Shown here: positions 34,411 to 47,300 of the stretch, in pieces
Layout of the letters: each line of letters starts with the position of its first letter
Position numbering within the stretch: the first letter of the stretch is position 1
NCBI GenBank assembly: GCA_030267565.1
Contig: BRXU01000005.1
Coordinates: 2,466,001 to 2,530,000 of the forward strand
Length of the DNA stretch: 64,000 nt
Direction: 5' to 3'
Source of the DNA: Pleodorina starrii
Lineage: Eukaryota; Chlorophyta; Chlorophyceae; Chlamydomonadales; Volvocaceae
Notes under the pieces: generated by a model
Databases searched by the model: none
What the model was told of the DNA's origin: nothing
The model's input: the letters and a program-made list of their open reading frames with translations, nothing else
Translations under genes and position numbers: made by a program

Positions 34411-37400
34411 AGGTTGAAGGGGGCGTCTTTGGGGGGTCGCTTGTTGTTCTGGCGCTGTTTTTTCTGGCTGTTTTCGTTCGTTTGTTTGCAGCGTCGGCCG
34501 GTTCGTCCTGGTCTCCTGGCGTGGCGGCGGCTTGCGAAGCGCGGTGCGCGAGCAGCGCGAGCAGCGCGTCGCGACGGGCGCTTTGCGCGGGCCGGGTGGC
34601 TTCGTCGCGTGCTTGAATGGGGGCCATGTAGCGGATTCGTGTCTGGTTGTAGATAGCGCGTTTGCACGCACCGGCACCTCAAACTCACTGCCACGACGTC
34701 TCGTAGGGAGATATGCAACGGAGGAGCTGGCTGGCTGGCTGGCCCGAATGGCTTGTGTACATCACATCAACACATTGTATCATAGGACCGAATTTGGTTG
34801 CGTTGTGTCTTCTGTGGGCGGCTATGGGAGCGGTGAAACCGACGGCCGCACCGCCGGGCCTGTTGTTTTTGTATTCGGTTGCGACAGTCCTTTCGCCGCC
34901 AGTTTTTTCCAGTTGCGACAGGACAGAAAACACATGTTGTCGGCGGGGGGCCCAGACTGGGACCCGACGCTCCGCCAGGCTTGCGTCAGTTTACGGTCAG
35001 TTATGGTTTTCGAAGGAGGTTGTTGATTTTGCCGTGCACGATCGTATTGCTTTGCAGTAGCATGGGCTGATGAGGACGAACAAGCTTTTGGGGGGTTGGG
35101 TAGGCGGGGGTTGAGACTTCCGTGCTAGGAGCGCCGACGTGAGGTGCTTCTTCCCCGCCCGCCCTGCTTTGCTCTGATTGCTTTCCTGCGCGCGGTTTGT
35201 CTCCGGCCGGAGCCGCGCAGGCCTGGGTTCGTGACCCACATTATTCTGGGAGCCAGGAGTTGGAAGACGTCGGTGATGTTGGGCTGTTTCTTGTTGTTGG
35301 GCGTCGGATTGGGACATGTCGCTGCATGCGCTGTTGGAGGGAAGATGTTTGTTGCAGGTGCACGGGGTTGCCGTTTGTTCGTTACGGTTGGGCGAGGGAG
35401 GAAACGGGGGCGGGGAAAGGGAGCGTGCCGCCGGGTTGGGTAGACGAGCGGCACGCCAAGTCCTGGCTTGCAGCTGAGCCTACCAGAACAACAGGCAGGC
35501 ACGAACAAAAGACGAAAAAAGAAGAAAAGCCGTATTTTGCTCGCCTCTGGGCGGCGAGCGGTGGTGGTGGTGCTGCTGCTGTGTTGCCGCCTGGTGTGGA
35601 CCTCCTGCTTCAGGAAAGCCGTCGCTGTGGCGTCAGCGCTCTCGTCTCGCCTTTCCTCAGGTGGTATTATTGCGCTTCATGTACAATATCATGTTTACCG
35701 GCCGTAGCGTTGTTTTCTGTGCTCAGGTGCGTTCTGCTAACTTAAAGGGATATACGGTAGGCACCTCGCGGGCTAGCAGGCCCTGCCAGGCGGCCGAGAG
35801 CTTCACCGCCGCCAGCGGCGCCGGCGGTGCGCCTGGCGCTCGCCCGCCCGCCGGCCTGCCCGCGGTTCGTCCGTCTTGAGCTTGCACTGGAGCTTAGTTG
35901 GTGAGACAACAGACGGCGTGTCTTCGAAGCCTTTCAAACTTGTCTTCAAACTTGTTGTTTTGCGCCTGTTCTTTTGCGTTTGAGTGGACTAGGCGGGGCT
36001 GGGCGGGGCGGGGGAGTGCGCGGACGGGCGGCCGCCGGTCGGTCATCGAGCCGCCCGCCTCCGCCCGCCAATGGGTCCTGCGTTCGGTGGTTCACGACGA
36101 GGGAAGGGACCGGCCTGCTCACCGATGTCAAAGCGCAGCACCGGCGTGAAGAGGAGTACGAACGGGTGTACGAACACGGGTTTGGTGTAGGCGTGTACTT
36201 ATGAGCGGGCAGCGGGCAGAGCGCCTTCGGGTCGGCCACACATGCATGGCCATGGTGAGGCATGGGCAGGCGCGGCGGGCTGAAGCGCGGACCCGCAATT
36301 AGTGTGTTGCAATCTGGGCTGCTGCGCCCGCGGGGGCCGCTCCCGCACGTGTTTTTGGCGCGTAGCCCGCCCTCCATAGACCCCTCGCTGCAAATTCCCT
36401 CGTAAGTTTTTGTCTCGAGAGAAAGAGATAGAGAGCCGCGTTGCGACTGGCGAACTGTAGGCGCTGCCACGGCGCGTGTTGCTTTATTACTGACACCCTA
36501 CGCCGCCTGCTGCTGTGGCGGCGGCTGCGGCGACGCCGGCGCCGGCGAGGGCGCTGTCGGCGTTGTTGAGGCTTGAAAAAGGCTGCCCCCATTGATGCGA
36601 AGAGCCCATTCGCGGACGGATATGCGCAGCTAGAGAGACCAGCGGGGCGCTGACGCTCGGGGCCGAGGCGCGCCGGCGCCAAGGTCACGCCGCGGAGCGG
36701 CGGCAGCCAGCGATGCACGCCGCCAAGGGATCCATGGCGCCGGGACGGCTGGTCAACGACGAGTGCGGTCTTCGCGAACACCGTGCCCCGGTGAAGGGCG
36801 TCATGTGTGTGGGGGAGGCAGAGGAACGGTGGGCCGGGGGGCTACGACACAGAGACGAGGGAGAGCGTCCACCTGCCTCGTTTCCCCCCTGGCCAGCTGT
36901 GGAACAAGCTGTGATGCAGCAGGCCAGGCCAGGAGGGGCTGCTGTAATGGTGGTGTAATCAGCGCGTTTTTTGCAGCCTGACCTGCATGAGAGCCTTGAC
37001 CTTACTGGATGCGCAGTCCTTTGGCACTGTCGCGTTACAGCAGCAGCAGCATAAAAGGGCCGCCCAATGACTCCACCGGCAGACCAGAGCCGTCAAGCCA
37101 CGACAGAACGACACCCCCCCTCCTCCACACACACGTACACGCACACACACCCGACGCCAACCCATATCTAAACCGCACCACCGGTAGTCTGGCTGACGGC
37201 GATTGCAGCAACCCCGAGTTGTTGTTGTCGGCGATTGCAGCAAACCCTCCATGTTGCAACGCAACCGAGCCCTAACGCATCTCAGCAGGCCGGCCCTGGC
37301 CGTCCTGGCCCCGCTACCCCCCACCCAATGCCTTGGGACCTTTCTGATGAGGAACAACACCAGTGGGGCCAAACTGGGCCTTCGTTGCACCGCCGTCAAC

Positions 37401-38222
37401 AAAGGCGGACCGCGCTTGGGCGAGTGGCTAAAACCATCACCGTATGAGCGCTCACCGTCCCAGCAGAGGGATATTATATTATATTATTAGGAGGAGAACC
37501 AGGACGCCAGACCAGCCACAGTGCTCGGGACGGTGCCGTAACCCGTCGTACGCGCCCTGCATCCACGAACCACTGCAGCAATAACTCCCGCAGTAATAAC
37601 TCGCCTGGCCTGTTACTGAAAATCATACATCGCTTCAAACGTTCCACGTTCCAAGGCTTCTTCTCCTCAAAGCTGAATGGACCTGAAGGGCCCTAAGCAC
37701 ATCCTCCCCCTGCCTCCCAAAGGTCAGCCCCTACCAAAAACAAAAACCGACTGGACGCTTGCCGACGCGCCGCCTGTTTCCATGCCCCGGCGAGGCCTCC
37801 GCCAACCACATACAGCCATCGAAGATCGAACCAACACGTCGTCAATGTGCCATTCACCATGATTGAGGGACCACCCAGGTTGTTGTCGTAAGGTCACACC
37901 GCACACCACCACCACGCAAGCACGCATCCTGCTCCCAACGGCCCCAGCTCCGCCCTTACTTCCCTCGGCCTAACTGCCGTCTAAACTCCGCCCAAGCTCA
38001 GGGTCCCAACGGCCCAGACTCCGGCCCCCCCTAATCCCAACAGCCTAAGCTCCCCGGCCCTTCGTTGCACACTGTATATTCCGGGATCTCCCGAATGCGC
38101 CGTCTGCCCATTTATATTTCATGAATGAATACTTATACGATGACTTATACGTAACACATTGACTATGCGCGCCACCAGGGCGTATGCGAGCAGCGCAGAG
38201 AAGCCCAGCGCACGAAGCGCCG

Positions 38223-38254
<32 letters not shown>

Positions 38255-38995
38255 ACCTAACCGGGCCCCTGACCGCACGGCTCCGAGCCCCTGACCGCCC
38301 CCACACGCGCCGCGCTGTGCACACGCCACACGCACGCGCCAACCCACGCTACGCCGTCCGTCCCTGCCACGGGCCTTCTGCGTCGGGGCCCAGCCGGCCG
38401 CATGGGGAAGCCCTAAGGCCTTCCAGCCCCGTACCTCTCACGGCCAGCGCAGGGAGACAGGAGAGAGCCCACCACCGCACGTCTGTCAGCGTATAAGGCA
38501 CGCGCGCGCGGGGGGGCCCTTGCCCGCTAGAGGGATCCCGGGAAGCCGCGCGTCGTGTGGCCCATCGCGACCAACCGTTCTCCTCCCATCCTCCGTTATC
38601 GCCCCCGCGCCCCCGCGCCTCCGAACTCTCACTCCGCATACCTACCCGGCATCACTCGGCCCCCAGCTCGTGCCCCCACCATTCGTTCATTCTTCGTCGC
38701 GGATCTAGACAGAGGGCTAACGCTTGTGAAAGCCAATCCTGTGCCACACCGTATGCAAATCCGCGCCACACCTTCTGCCAAACCCTGTGCTACACCCTTA
38801 TTGAGGCTATATCCTGGGGGCGCAAGCCCCTAGACGCGGGGCCGGGCCGTGCGGCTCTTTGCGCTCGAGGGGCGCCAGGGGCCTCACCGCCCAACTGCAC
38901 GTCTACGAAGATAACAATATATAACTAGGTAGCATTATGGCTTGCGCCCTCCCTCCTCTAACCCTCCCTGCCCCTCTCTTCCCCTCCCTTGGCAG

Positions 38996-39124
38996 ATCTA
39001 TCACTCTCTCAACGAAGCTTACGCCGATCGGATGCCGAACAACAGAGCAGCAGCTGCAGCTGCTGCTGCTGCAGCAGCAGCAGCAGCAGCAGCAGCTGCA
39101 GCTGCAGCTGCAACAGTAGCGTGA
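38996..39124 (+). CDS. Weak candidate terminal exon ending in poly-Ala
   Basis: After a good acceptor (CCCTTGGCAG) the frame reads IYHSLNEAYADRMPNNR, then a run of Ala coded by GCA/GCT, to TGA at 39122-39124. The non-repetitive start looks protein-like, but no upstream exon was found and the run may be only a trinucleotide repeat. Confidence 0.2.
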   Translation: MYHSLNEAYADRMPNNRAAAAAAAAAAAAAAAAAAAAAATVA

Positions 39125-39705
39125 CAACGACTCGTAACGCAGCAGGAATGGATTGCCAGCGCGACGACAGGACGCCGCAAAATCAGAACACAAGCCCGAA
39201 GCCCCCTTGGACGGTTTTCCTATAACATGAATGAACCAGCCTACCTATTCGTCGTTCGATCCCCTAGCCACTCCACCACGCCCCCTGTGTGTGCACGTGC
39301 GCATGCGCTCGCTCGCGCCGGGGTGGTAGGGTCACACCCTGCATGTCCCATCCTATTGGATGACCCCAAATTTGGCGTCATCCATTCCCGCACATACACG
39401 ACGCCTTCAACCACGCCAACCACGCCAACCAACCAACTCTTCTTCTTGCTCGTCTTCTCGCTTTGCCCATCTTCAGCGAGCCTAGCTTACGAACATGCGG
39501 GGGGCAACCGAGCAGGAAGGACGGCGGCGGCGGTGGCGGCGGCGGTTGCCTCACGAAGGCTTTGGTCGTTGTTGCCGTATGTGTCGCCGGAATGTCGGCG
39601 GCCCGCGGCCGCACCTTTCATCATCACGTTCGTTCGTCAGTCACATGAGCTAGGAGGACACGCACGTCTCGGGGAAGGCCAGCGCCATTTGCCGTCCCGC
39701 CGAGA

Positions 39706-39830
39706 ATCGATCAACGACAGTTGGTTGGCGATCGATCAACGGTAGTTGGTTAGCAATCGATCAACGGTAGTTGGTTAGCAATCGATCAAAGGTAGTTGGT
39801 TAGCGATCGATCAACGGTAGTTGGTTGGTC
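39706..39830 (+). repeat. 25-bp minisatellite, five copies
   Basis: The unit ATCGATCAACGGTAGTTGGT plus five bases (TAGCA or variants) recurs five times with few changes, just downstream (in gene orientation) of the minus-strand KH gene. Confidence 0.85.
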
Positions 39831-39955
39831 AGCGAGTTCGCTGACCGGTGCGGTCATCTCTCTCTCTCTACGTCTCTCTCTACCTTTCTTTCTTCCTCGC
39901 GAACAATGGATGGACGGCATTGTGCGCACTGCCTCCTCCATCCGCCCCTATCCGC

Positions 39956-42900
39956 CTACGGTGCCGTTGCCTCCACGGGCCCCGGCTGCCGCACCACCAG
40001 TGCCCCGGCAGTCGTCACCAACAAGTCGTTGAGACGGTTGAGACGAGTAACGAACTCGGACAACTGCTCCAGTGCCGCCACCGCCCAGCGCGCGTCGACG
40101 TCGGGCTTGGAGTCGGCAGTGGGCTTTGGCGAGTGCGGGGGCGAGGACGTGGCGCCGCGCAGGGGGGTGCAGGTGGGGCTGCTGCTAGCGCTGTCGTACA
40201 GCCGGCGGTCGGCGGCGCCACCGCCGCCACCGCTGCTGCGGCCGCGGCGCCAGTCCGGCACGAAGCCGCCGTCGCCGGGCGCCTGCGGGCCGGCGGCGCC
40301 GCCACCGCTGCTGCGGCCGCGCCGCCACTCGGGCACAAAACAGGCGGGCGGCTCGGCCGCCGGTGCGGGTGCCGGGCGCTGCTGTTGCTGCTGCTGCTGT
40401 CTTGGCAGCGTCTGACGCAGTGCGGCGTCGACCTCGGGAAGGCAGCCTGGAGGGGTGAGGAGAAGAAGAGAGGCGTGGAGGCATGTTCACGTTGGTTCCA
40501 AAAGAACGGCGGGCGAAGAGAGGGCGTTAAGGGAAGGAGACCAGGAGAGGGCGGGCGGGCAGGCATCGTTTTGGGGGTGCAGGTACTGCAAGGAACGGTA
40601 TAACTAGCAGGACAGCCGCCTAGGCGTGCCGTCTAGGCGCTCAAACACCAAGATTTACCATATTCTTTTTTCGACGGGGTTGATGGACGGGCTGTTCGGG
40701 TTACGGTACCGCTTCCCACAACTGGTCAGCGAGCGTAAAGCCCCGTCACGAGCTCGTTGACCCCCACAGCCTCACAACCGTTACGTAAACTTGGCGCCCC
40801 AAGGTTGCCCAAACTCCCACCGCCTGCCACCATCCGATTGTCCCCTCTACCCCCGCTCCCCGCCCCGCGCCCCGCGCCCCCCGCTTCTCTCCCACCGCTC
40901 CCGGCCCTCGCTCCTCCCCCACACACCCGAGATCTCCCAGTGGCTGCCCTGGTCGTCTTGCACATGGGTCACAGTGACCCGCAGCAGCTGACCTCCACAG
41001 CAGCCACCCCCCTGCTGCTGCTGCAGGGAGGGGGCCGGGAAGCGCCCCTCGTACACCAGCTTGGTCTTCCTCCTGCCGTACTCCAGGTGCCGGTTTCGGG
41101 GCAGACCCCGCTTGCTGCGGAGGAAGCCCTCGAAGCCCTCCGTGCGCACGGCGGCAGCCACGCGCCGTGCCGTGGAGTGGGCGTCAGCGTCGCAAGCCAC
41201 GCCCTGAAGTCAAGGGAGGGAAGACATGAAGGAACGGAACACCAGATCTGTCTGCGTTGCTGGGTCTGCGCTGATTCCGGCGTCCGAAAGTGCAACACAC
41301 CCTTGCGCATCGGTTTGCGCTGGCCCCAACGTCCCGTCCCGTCCATTCCCGGCCCTCTAAAGCCTGGCCGCCCGCACTTTCCCGCACCCTCGCTCGATTT
41401 GTCACTTACCGGGTGCTCCCGGAACTGGGTGATGAGCCTGAGCCGCAGATCCATCTGATGCGGGGCCGCCAGCAGCGCCACGGAGTGGGACTTGCCGCCG
41501 CCGACCTTGACCTTGCGCAGGGAGGCGCTCGAGTCGTCTCTGGAGAAAACCGGGGAGTTGGGAAAGGATTATGATAAACCGTACATAACCATACGGAGTT
41601 ACGAATCGTGGCGATTGGAACGGAGGCGGAGGCGGGGGGAGGGAAAGTTGGGCAGCAGGCAGGGCAGGGTAACAAAAACAGCTTACATGCAAAGGGACAT
41701 GCGAGCTAGCGAGACGGTCTCCTCTTCCCTTCCTTGTCAACATGCCCAGGCTGCGGACACTGAAAGCGGTCCTGCCTGAGGGGTATGTTTTTGCCCTCTC
41801 TCCCCTCCCCCCTCTCCCCCCTCAGCCCCTCACCCTGCTGCCCCCATGGCCAGTGCGATGCCGTAGTGCACATTGAGCTCCTGGTTGATGACGTGCAGTG
41901 TGGCGCTGGTCTTGGAGGCCACCAGGCAGAAACCCAGCACATCCGTGAGCCAGGAAGTGACCCGTGGGACGGCGGAGGCGGGCACGTAGTTGCTGAACAC
42001 CGACTGGTAGGCGCCGCGGCCGCCGCAGCCGGTGGCGCCCTGCAGGGTGTTAATTTGCACAGGAGCAACGAGACATCAAGCATGGTCGAGGCACGCGCTC
42101 CTGGTTCAATGGGGCACAAGGGGCCATCCCCCCTCCGCCTTCAAGCTCCCTAACTCCATACCCTTCCCTAGCAGCTGCAGCAGCAGTAGCAGCCCAACAC
42201 ACCACCTCTCCCACCCCTCGCCCTGCATACCCCGCAGTCCCTGCAGCCTCCCACAACCTCCAGCAGCCTCCCGTTTCCCGCAGCCCCTGCAGCCCCCGCC
42301 CCCCTCCCCAGCGCAGACCTCACCTCCAGATCTGCGACGCTCAGCTCGGTCTTGCCCGCCCTCGGGCCCAAGTTGCGGAACAGACTCTTTCCGAGCTTGA
42401 AGCGCAGTTTGATGACATCGAAACACGGCTCTCGACACGCGGCCTTGTGCGCTGTCGCCGCGAGCGCACGACCCGCGGATGCCACAAGCGCCGAGTAGTC
42501 ACCGCCACCCCCGCCACCCCCGCCGCCGCCACACCGCTTGACGGCCCCGTCCCAGGATGTCGAGGTCGCGGTGGCGGCGTGGAAGCGCGCGGTCCCTTCC
42601 GCGCCGTCGTCCCCGCCGTTGGCTGACTGCTGCTTGTCCCAGTCCCCCGCGTGAAGGCCCTGGTCTCGCTCCGCGTCTTCGTCCTGTGCGCATGCGGGTG
42701 GGGCCTGAGGAATAAGTAAGAATGTAAGAATGTAAGAAAGTAAGAATGTAAGAAAGTAAGAATGTAAGTAAGTAAGAATGTAAGAATGTAAGAATGTAAG
42801 AATGTAAGAATGTAAGAATGTAAGAAGCAGGAATACGGCGCGAAAAGCCGAAGAACGCGATTCAGTCGGAATCTCAGAAAGCAGAGCATCAGGATGGGCG

Positions 42901-44303
42901 CAGCGGGCGTGGGGACCTCACCCGCTTCTCAAAGCGTGGGGACCTCACCCGCTTCTCAAAGCGTGGGGACCTCACCCGCTTCTCAAAGCGTGGGGACCTC
43001 ACCCGCTTCTCAAAGCGTGGGGACCTCACCCGCTTCTCAAAGCGTGGGGACCTCACCCGCTTCTCAAAGCGTGGGGACCTCACCCGCTTCTCAAAGCGTG
43101 GGGACCTCACCCGCTTCTCAAAGCGTGGGGACCTCACCCGCTTCTCAAAGCGTGGGGACCTCACCCGCTTCTGCTTGACGCCGGCGCTGCCGCCACCGCC
43201 GCCGCCGTACGGCGAAGCACCCCCCGACGGCTGCTCTCCGCCACAGCAGCTCCGAAACACTGAGATCGGGACTGGGACTGGGAGCAGCTGGTAGAGCTTG
43301 TCTTTTGCGCCGGCAACCGCGCCGGCGACATCATCTGCCGGAATGCGGAGGTTTTAGGGTGCACAGAGGTCGGGGAGGATGAGTGAGAGGATGCGTGAGA
43401 GGAGGAGTGAGAGGTGGAGTGAGAGGAGGAGGAAGAGGAGGAGGAGGTTTTGCTGTCGCAACGATGCGGAGCGTGAAGTGCCGCTGCGGTTGGGGTTAGT
43501 GGTGGCGGTGGAGGTGGTGGCGGTGGTAGGCGGATGGGAGGCTGGTTGAGGCCTTCGTACCTTGCCGGTGGCAGAAAGTGACCCGAGGGTCGGCGCCAAA
43601 CGCGGCCTCCAGGAGGACAAAGTCGAGGCGCACCGCCGAGGGCGAATCGTCGCGGGCCGCGCCTGGCGGGCGGGGAGACCGAAAGGGCGGGGGACAGCCT
43701 GCCTCTGTTTGTTGGGGTGAGGATGTTGGAGTAAGGATGTTGGGGTGCAATACAGGTTGGGCTCTTGCTCGCCAAGCTGCAGTGCGCTTCAAAACAAGCC
43801 TATGCCGCGGCCAGGTGGGCAAGTCGTTTCAGATGCCCGGCTGCCTCCGAAGAGATATTCATGCGCCGCGCTGCGGCCGACGAGCGAAGTGCATCGCGGG
43901 GCGCCGAAGTCCATGTCTCTGTACGGAGCGTCGGTGAGTCCCCGCCCGCGCACGTTTGCGGCACGTGCGGTGCCAACAGCGAGGGCCGACACGCTGGCGC
44001 CAGTGCGACAGATTGCACGGTTACGTTTCCCGCCAAAAATCGACGGAATGGGCGCCAGCTCAGCTACGCACCGAGCTTTTCGGCGGCCTCCAGCTGCCGC
44101 CTGATGAGGGTAAGTGCTCGCTCGCGCACGTGATTCTCCTTCGCCCTTATGGCGATGCCGGTGTCGCTTACGGTGATGTGCGCGCCTCCAGAATGGAAAT
44201 GGAGCCATCGCACGTTGTGGCCTCCGCGTCCGACCACTGTACCGGCCTTCATGCCTGGCGGCAGGGGCAGCTTCACCACATCGGGACGGCAAAGGGTCTC
44301 CAT
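39956..44303 (-). CDS. KH-domain protein of unknown function, copy 1
   Basis: Eight exons in reading order: 44303-44072, 43662-43561, 43334-43165, 42683-42324, 42039-41834, 41539-41410, 41203-40927, 40446-39956. Phases agree and give 655 aa with the first exon-3 donor. Exon 1 is a KH-type RNA-binding domain: VVKLPLPPGMKAGTVVGRGG carries the G-x-x-G loop and is followed by the usual alternation of strands and helix. Exon 2 encodes VRLDFVLLEAAFGADPRV. Exons 4-7 encode a conserved block (KLRFKLGKSLFRNLGPR, NQELNVHYGIALAMGAAG, KSHSVALLAAPHQMD, RSKRGLPRNRHLEYGRRK) that I do not recognise. Exon 8 is disordered, with a Gln run and two FVPEWRRGR-type repeats. The same eight-exon gene lies in inverted orientation at 57.6-61.9 kb. 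The role is inferred only as RNA binding. Confidence 0.82.
42713..42826. repeat. (TAAGAATG)n-type microsatellite in intron 3 of KH copy 1
   Basis: An eight-base unit with TAAGAAAG and TAAG variants fills the acceptor side of intron 3. Confidence 0.85.
42909..43172 (-). repeat. 27-bp minisatellite carrying ten in-frame copies of a splice donor
   Basis: Ten copies at a strict 27-base spacing (starts 42909 to 43152). On the minus strand each holds AAGCGG followed by GTGAGG, the same junction that ends exon 3 at 43165. The unit is nine codons long and has no stop, so the minus frame stays open through the array as repeated VRSPRFEKR. Confidence 0.95.
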
Positions 44304-47300
44304 ACCTATGTGTCCAGGATGTTACTTTTCAACACTTGGCTCCCTGTCGTTTACTAGCTCGTTGTTTACAGCAAAGCCGCATATCGCATCGAAGCATTCA
44401 GCACGCCCGTAAATAATCCAGTGAACTTATAGTTGAAAACGTATATTTTGAAATGGATGGATGAGCGGGCGTCCTAATGGAATATGCGTCACACTGGAAC
44501 CTGAAGCTGGAGCCAGCAGTCAGTCGCAAGCGATGCTACCTCATCATCTCCTGTATTCATCCTGATGTCACTGCGGTGTTACGCTTATAACATTCCACAA
44601 GGAATCGAGTCCCTCTGTCCCTGTGTTGATAAAGTCGTATCGTTATCGGGATGACTAATGTCGTGAACACTGCGGGAAGCCACTTGGCATAACTCTCCCT
44701 TTGCGTTAGTTCATGCAAAAGCGCTGTGTAATTTAGGAATTTTTAATTTAAATGTCGTCCTGTCGCTTGCCTTGTCGTAACTCGCGGCTCGTCACCAAGT
44801 ACATCATGATTTGGCGGGAATCCTGGAGAGTTCGTGACTACGTGTGGGCAAATTGATGAAAACCAATGCAACAAAATATTCCCTGTAACTTTAAGTTAAA
44901 GTCAAACTTAAAATTACTTGGAGGTACCGAACCTGTGGGGTACCCAGGGGGTACGGTACCTTACATAAATTGCGCTGGCGTTGCGTGGCTATTCCGTAAG
45001 CGGTAATGCCATAGCATGTCATCGAATGGGTCCTCCGATGCGGATAGCTTGCTGGTTTGCATCAAATGTATTACACAGGGGCCAGCGTTGACTGGCGCTG
45101 TTGCGATTACAAGGTCTCACCGCTGGTATGGGTAGGGCGGGCCCCAGTCGGTCAGGGAGGGGCAGGGCGGCAAGGCTTTTGAGTGAGACCAACAGCAATC
45201 GCATAATATATGCCACTCTAAGTTGTTGCTGAAGCTTGCTCAAACAAGGGGTTGGTGTCGGCTTCCTTGAAGCCGGAAAAAGGGCGGGGCCCCACTAAAT
45301 CCGTACGGGTTAAGTGGAGTGCTAGGGTGGCGAGGGCGTGAAGTAGTGTGAGAGTGTCGACATTCCTGCTGATAGACAGCCAGAGCTTTTTCCCGAAATG
45401 CCTGCTAGCCGAGTCGTTAGCAAGGCCTGCCGGCGCCGCGCGAAGCGCGTCATCCCGTCGGGTGCATGAGCGCATGTGCGCATCGACCGAAATACGGCAT
45501 TTCCAAAGCGAGCGGCGAGGGCGTCAACTGTGAGAGTGTCGACATTCCTGCTGATAGGCAGCCAGAGCTTTATATCTGAAATGCCTGCGGCTTCAGCAAT
45601 CCGACCCATGTTTAGCATCGCGCGCCGTCTCGGCACTGTGCAACTCTTCCGGCCAGCGCATTGGCTGAAGTTACTTGACAGTAGACATGGAGTGTATCAT
45701 TTACACATCACGCAGGCTGACTTGCCAATAGAAGGACAGCGGAACTGTTTGCGAGGGTTTGCCGACGAGAGTGCACAGGCTTCGCTACTGAGGTATTCGC
45801 CGTAGAGGAGGCTTGACTGCTTTAACATTAGGACAGGGATCCCCTAGGTTGCCGACTGGACTTGTTGGGCGGCCCGCTGAAGACCGCTGCATCATGCGTG
45901 CATTTGCGGCTTGGCGTCCAACAACCAGCAGTTTGCCCCTCATGGTTTGCTCCTTGCAACCTTTGTAATCGAAATGTGCGTCAAGACGATTGGACCGGCT
46001 AGCAGAGCTGTTGTGGTGTGGTCGCGGGAAGAATGTTCGCAATGCAAACATAGTTGGTTGCTTGCCGAAACGAAGATTCATTTCACGCCGTCATGTCAGA
46101 ATTCCACTTTGAGGAACGATGAATCTTCTGGAATTAATTATAGGCCGAGAGGTGTTGGTTTGACCTCGGCCTCGGTCCATGGAGACTGCCAAACTGGTTG
46201 GGTTCCTAAACGAGGTTGGGTTCCAATAATAAATTTACCGTGCAATAAAGAATGTAATCTTTTACTTATGCAGCCTTTCCGATGGCCGAGATTCTTGACT
46301 TCCCCTATTACTTCACATGCACGCACGCACGGACATGGGCAATCCTACAGGGCGGGGCCCCCCTGGGCGCTTCGCGCTGGGGCCCCGCCCAAAAACTCAA
46401 GCCGCGAACTGTAGCGGAGCCCGTCTATGGCCCTTGCGTTCAAATGTAATGCGTACCGCAGGCGTACCGCCCCGCACGCATCTGAGGGCGCTGAGAAAGA
46501 ACGCCGGAACATTACGGTATACATGTATACTGAATGTCTTGTTTGTATGAATTGGGTGGGTATGATTCGCCCAGGCGCTCTTGGGGGCGGGAGCCAAAAT
46601 TCGCCGTTACGAAGCTTCGATTACGCCATGTCTCGATCGGATTACGGGTTGAGCATTTCGACATTTCGGCATTTTGGCATTTCGGCATCCCAACTACCAG
46701 TTGACATATAATTATTGAGATAGCAGGAGCCCATTCATTAATTGACACTTCCGAACGGCATCGCCTGGTATCGCAACGACAAAATCCGTTGGGCCTTCTT
46801 TTCGCGCGTCCGTGGGGCTGCCAAGAACACCTCCATTCGCCTCTTCTCACTTACCTGTCCTCGATGAAAAAGGTTGCAGCCAAATGCTTGACGTTGCGGG
46901 CACATGTCTTCCGCTTCGGGCTGTGACACGCCTGGACACGCAGGATGCCGCTTCCCGCCAAGCCGGCCTTTGCCACTACACACGACCCAACCGGGCGAGC
47001 CGAGAGGCGGCGCGGAATATACGTCCGGGTCAACAGGTTGGCTCCTGTCTTCTCAATATCCCCACCCCGTATCCTAACCTAACGAGCGGCATTACCGTTC
47101 ATTACGTGCGGCTCCGCACCCCGCATTCGTCCGGCGGCATTGCATACCGTAATTGCAGCCGGTAAAGGTGAATTGAGTTGTAGGGGAAAGGCGTGGACCT
47201 GTCCTATCGATCGCAGCTGGCTGTCGCACTGCGGCCGGCGTGTCCTGTGCTTCGCCTGGTGCGTGTTCGTTGCAGGGCGATCATCATCATTATCATCATC

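Larger units (their letters stand above)
34411..39955. other. Gap of 5.5 kb; one weak exon and one minisatellite
   Basis: No convincing gene. Short repeats include (CTG/CAG)n at about 38225-38255 and 39045-39115. The reading frames otherwise look like composition artefacts on both strands. Confidence 0.4.

Noticed and set aside
35065..35085. CTGATGAGGACGAAC, resembling a hammerhead ribozyme core
   Set aside because: Half of stem II and the GAAA core with a cleavage triplet are missing; a similar TTGATGAGGACGA at about 47489 also fails.
42909..43172. CRISPR-like array
   Set aside because: The 27-base units are directly contiguous with no spacers and the DNA is eukaryotic; it is a minisatellite.
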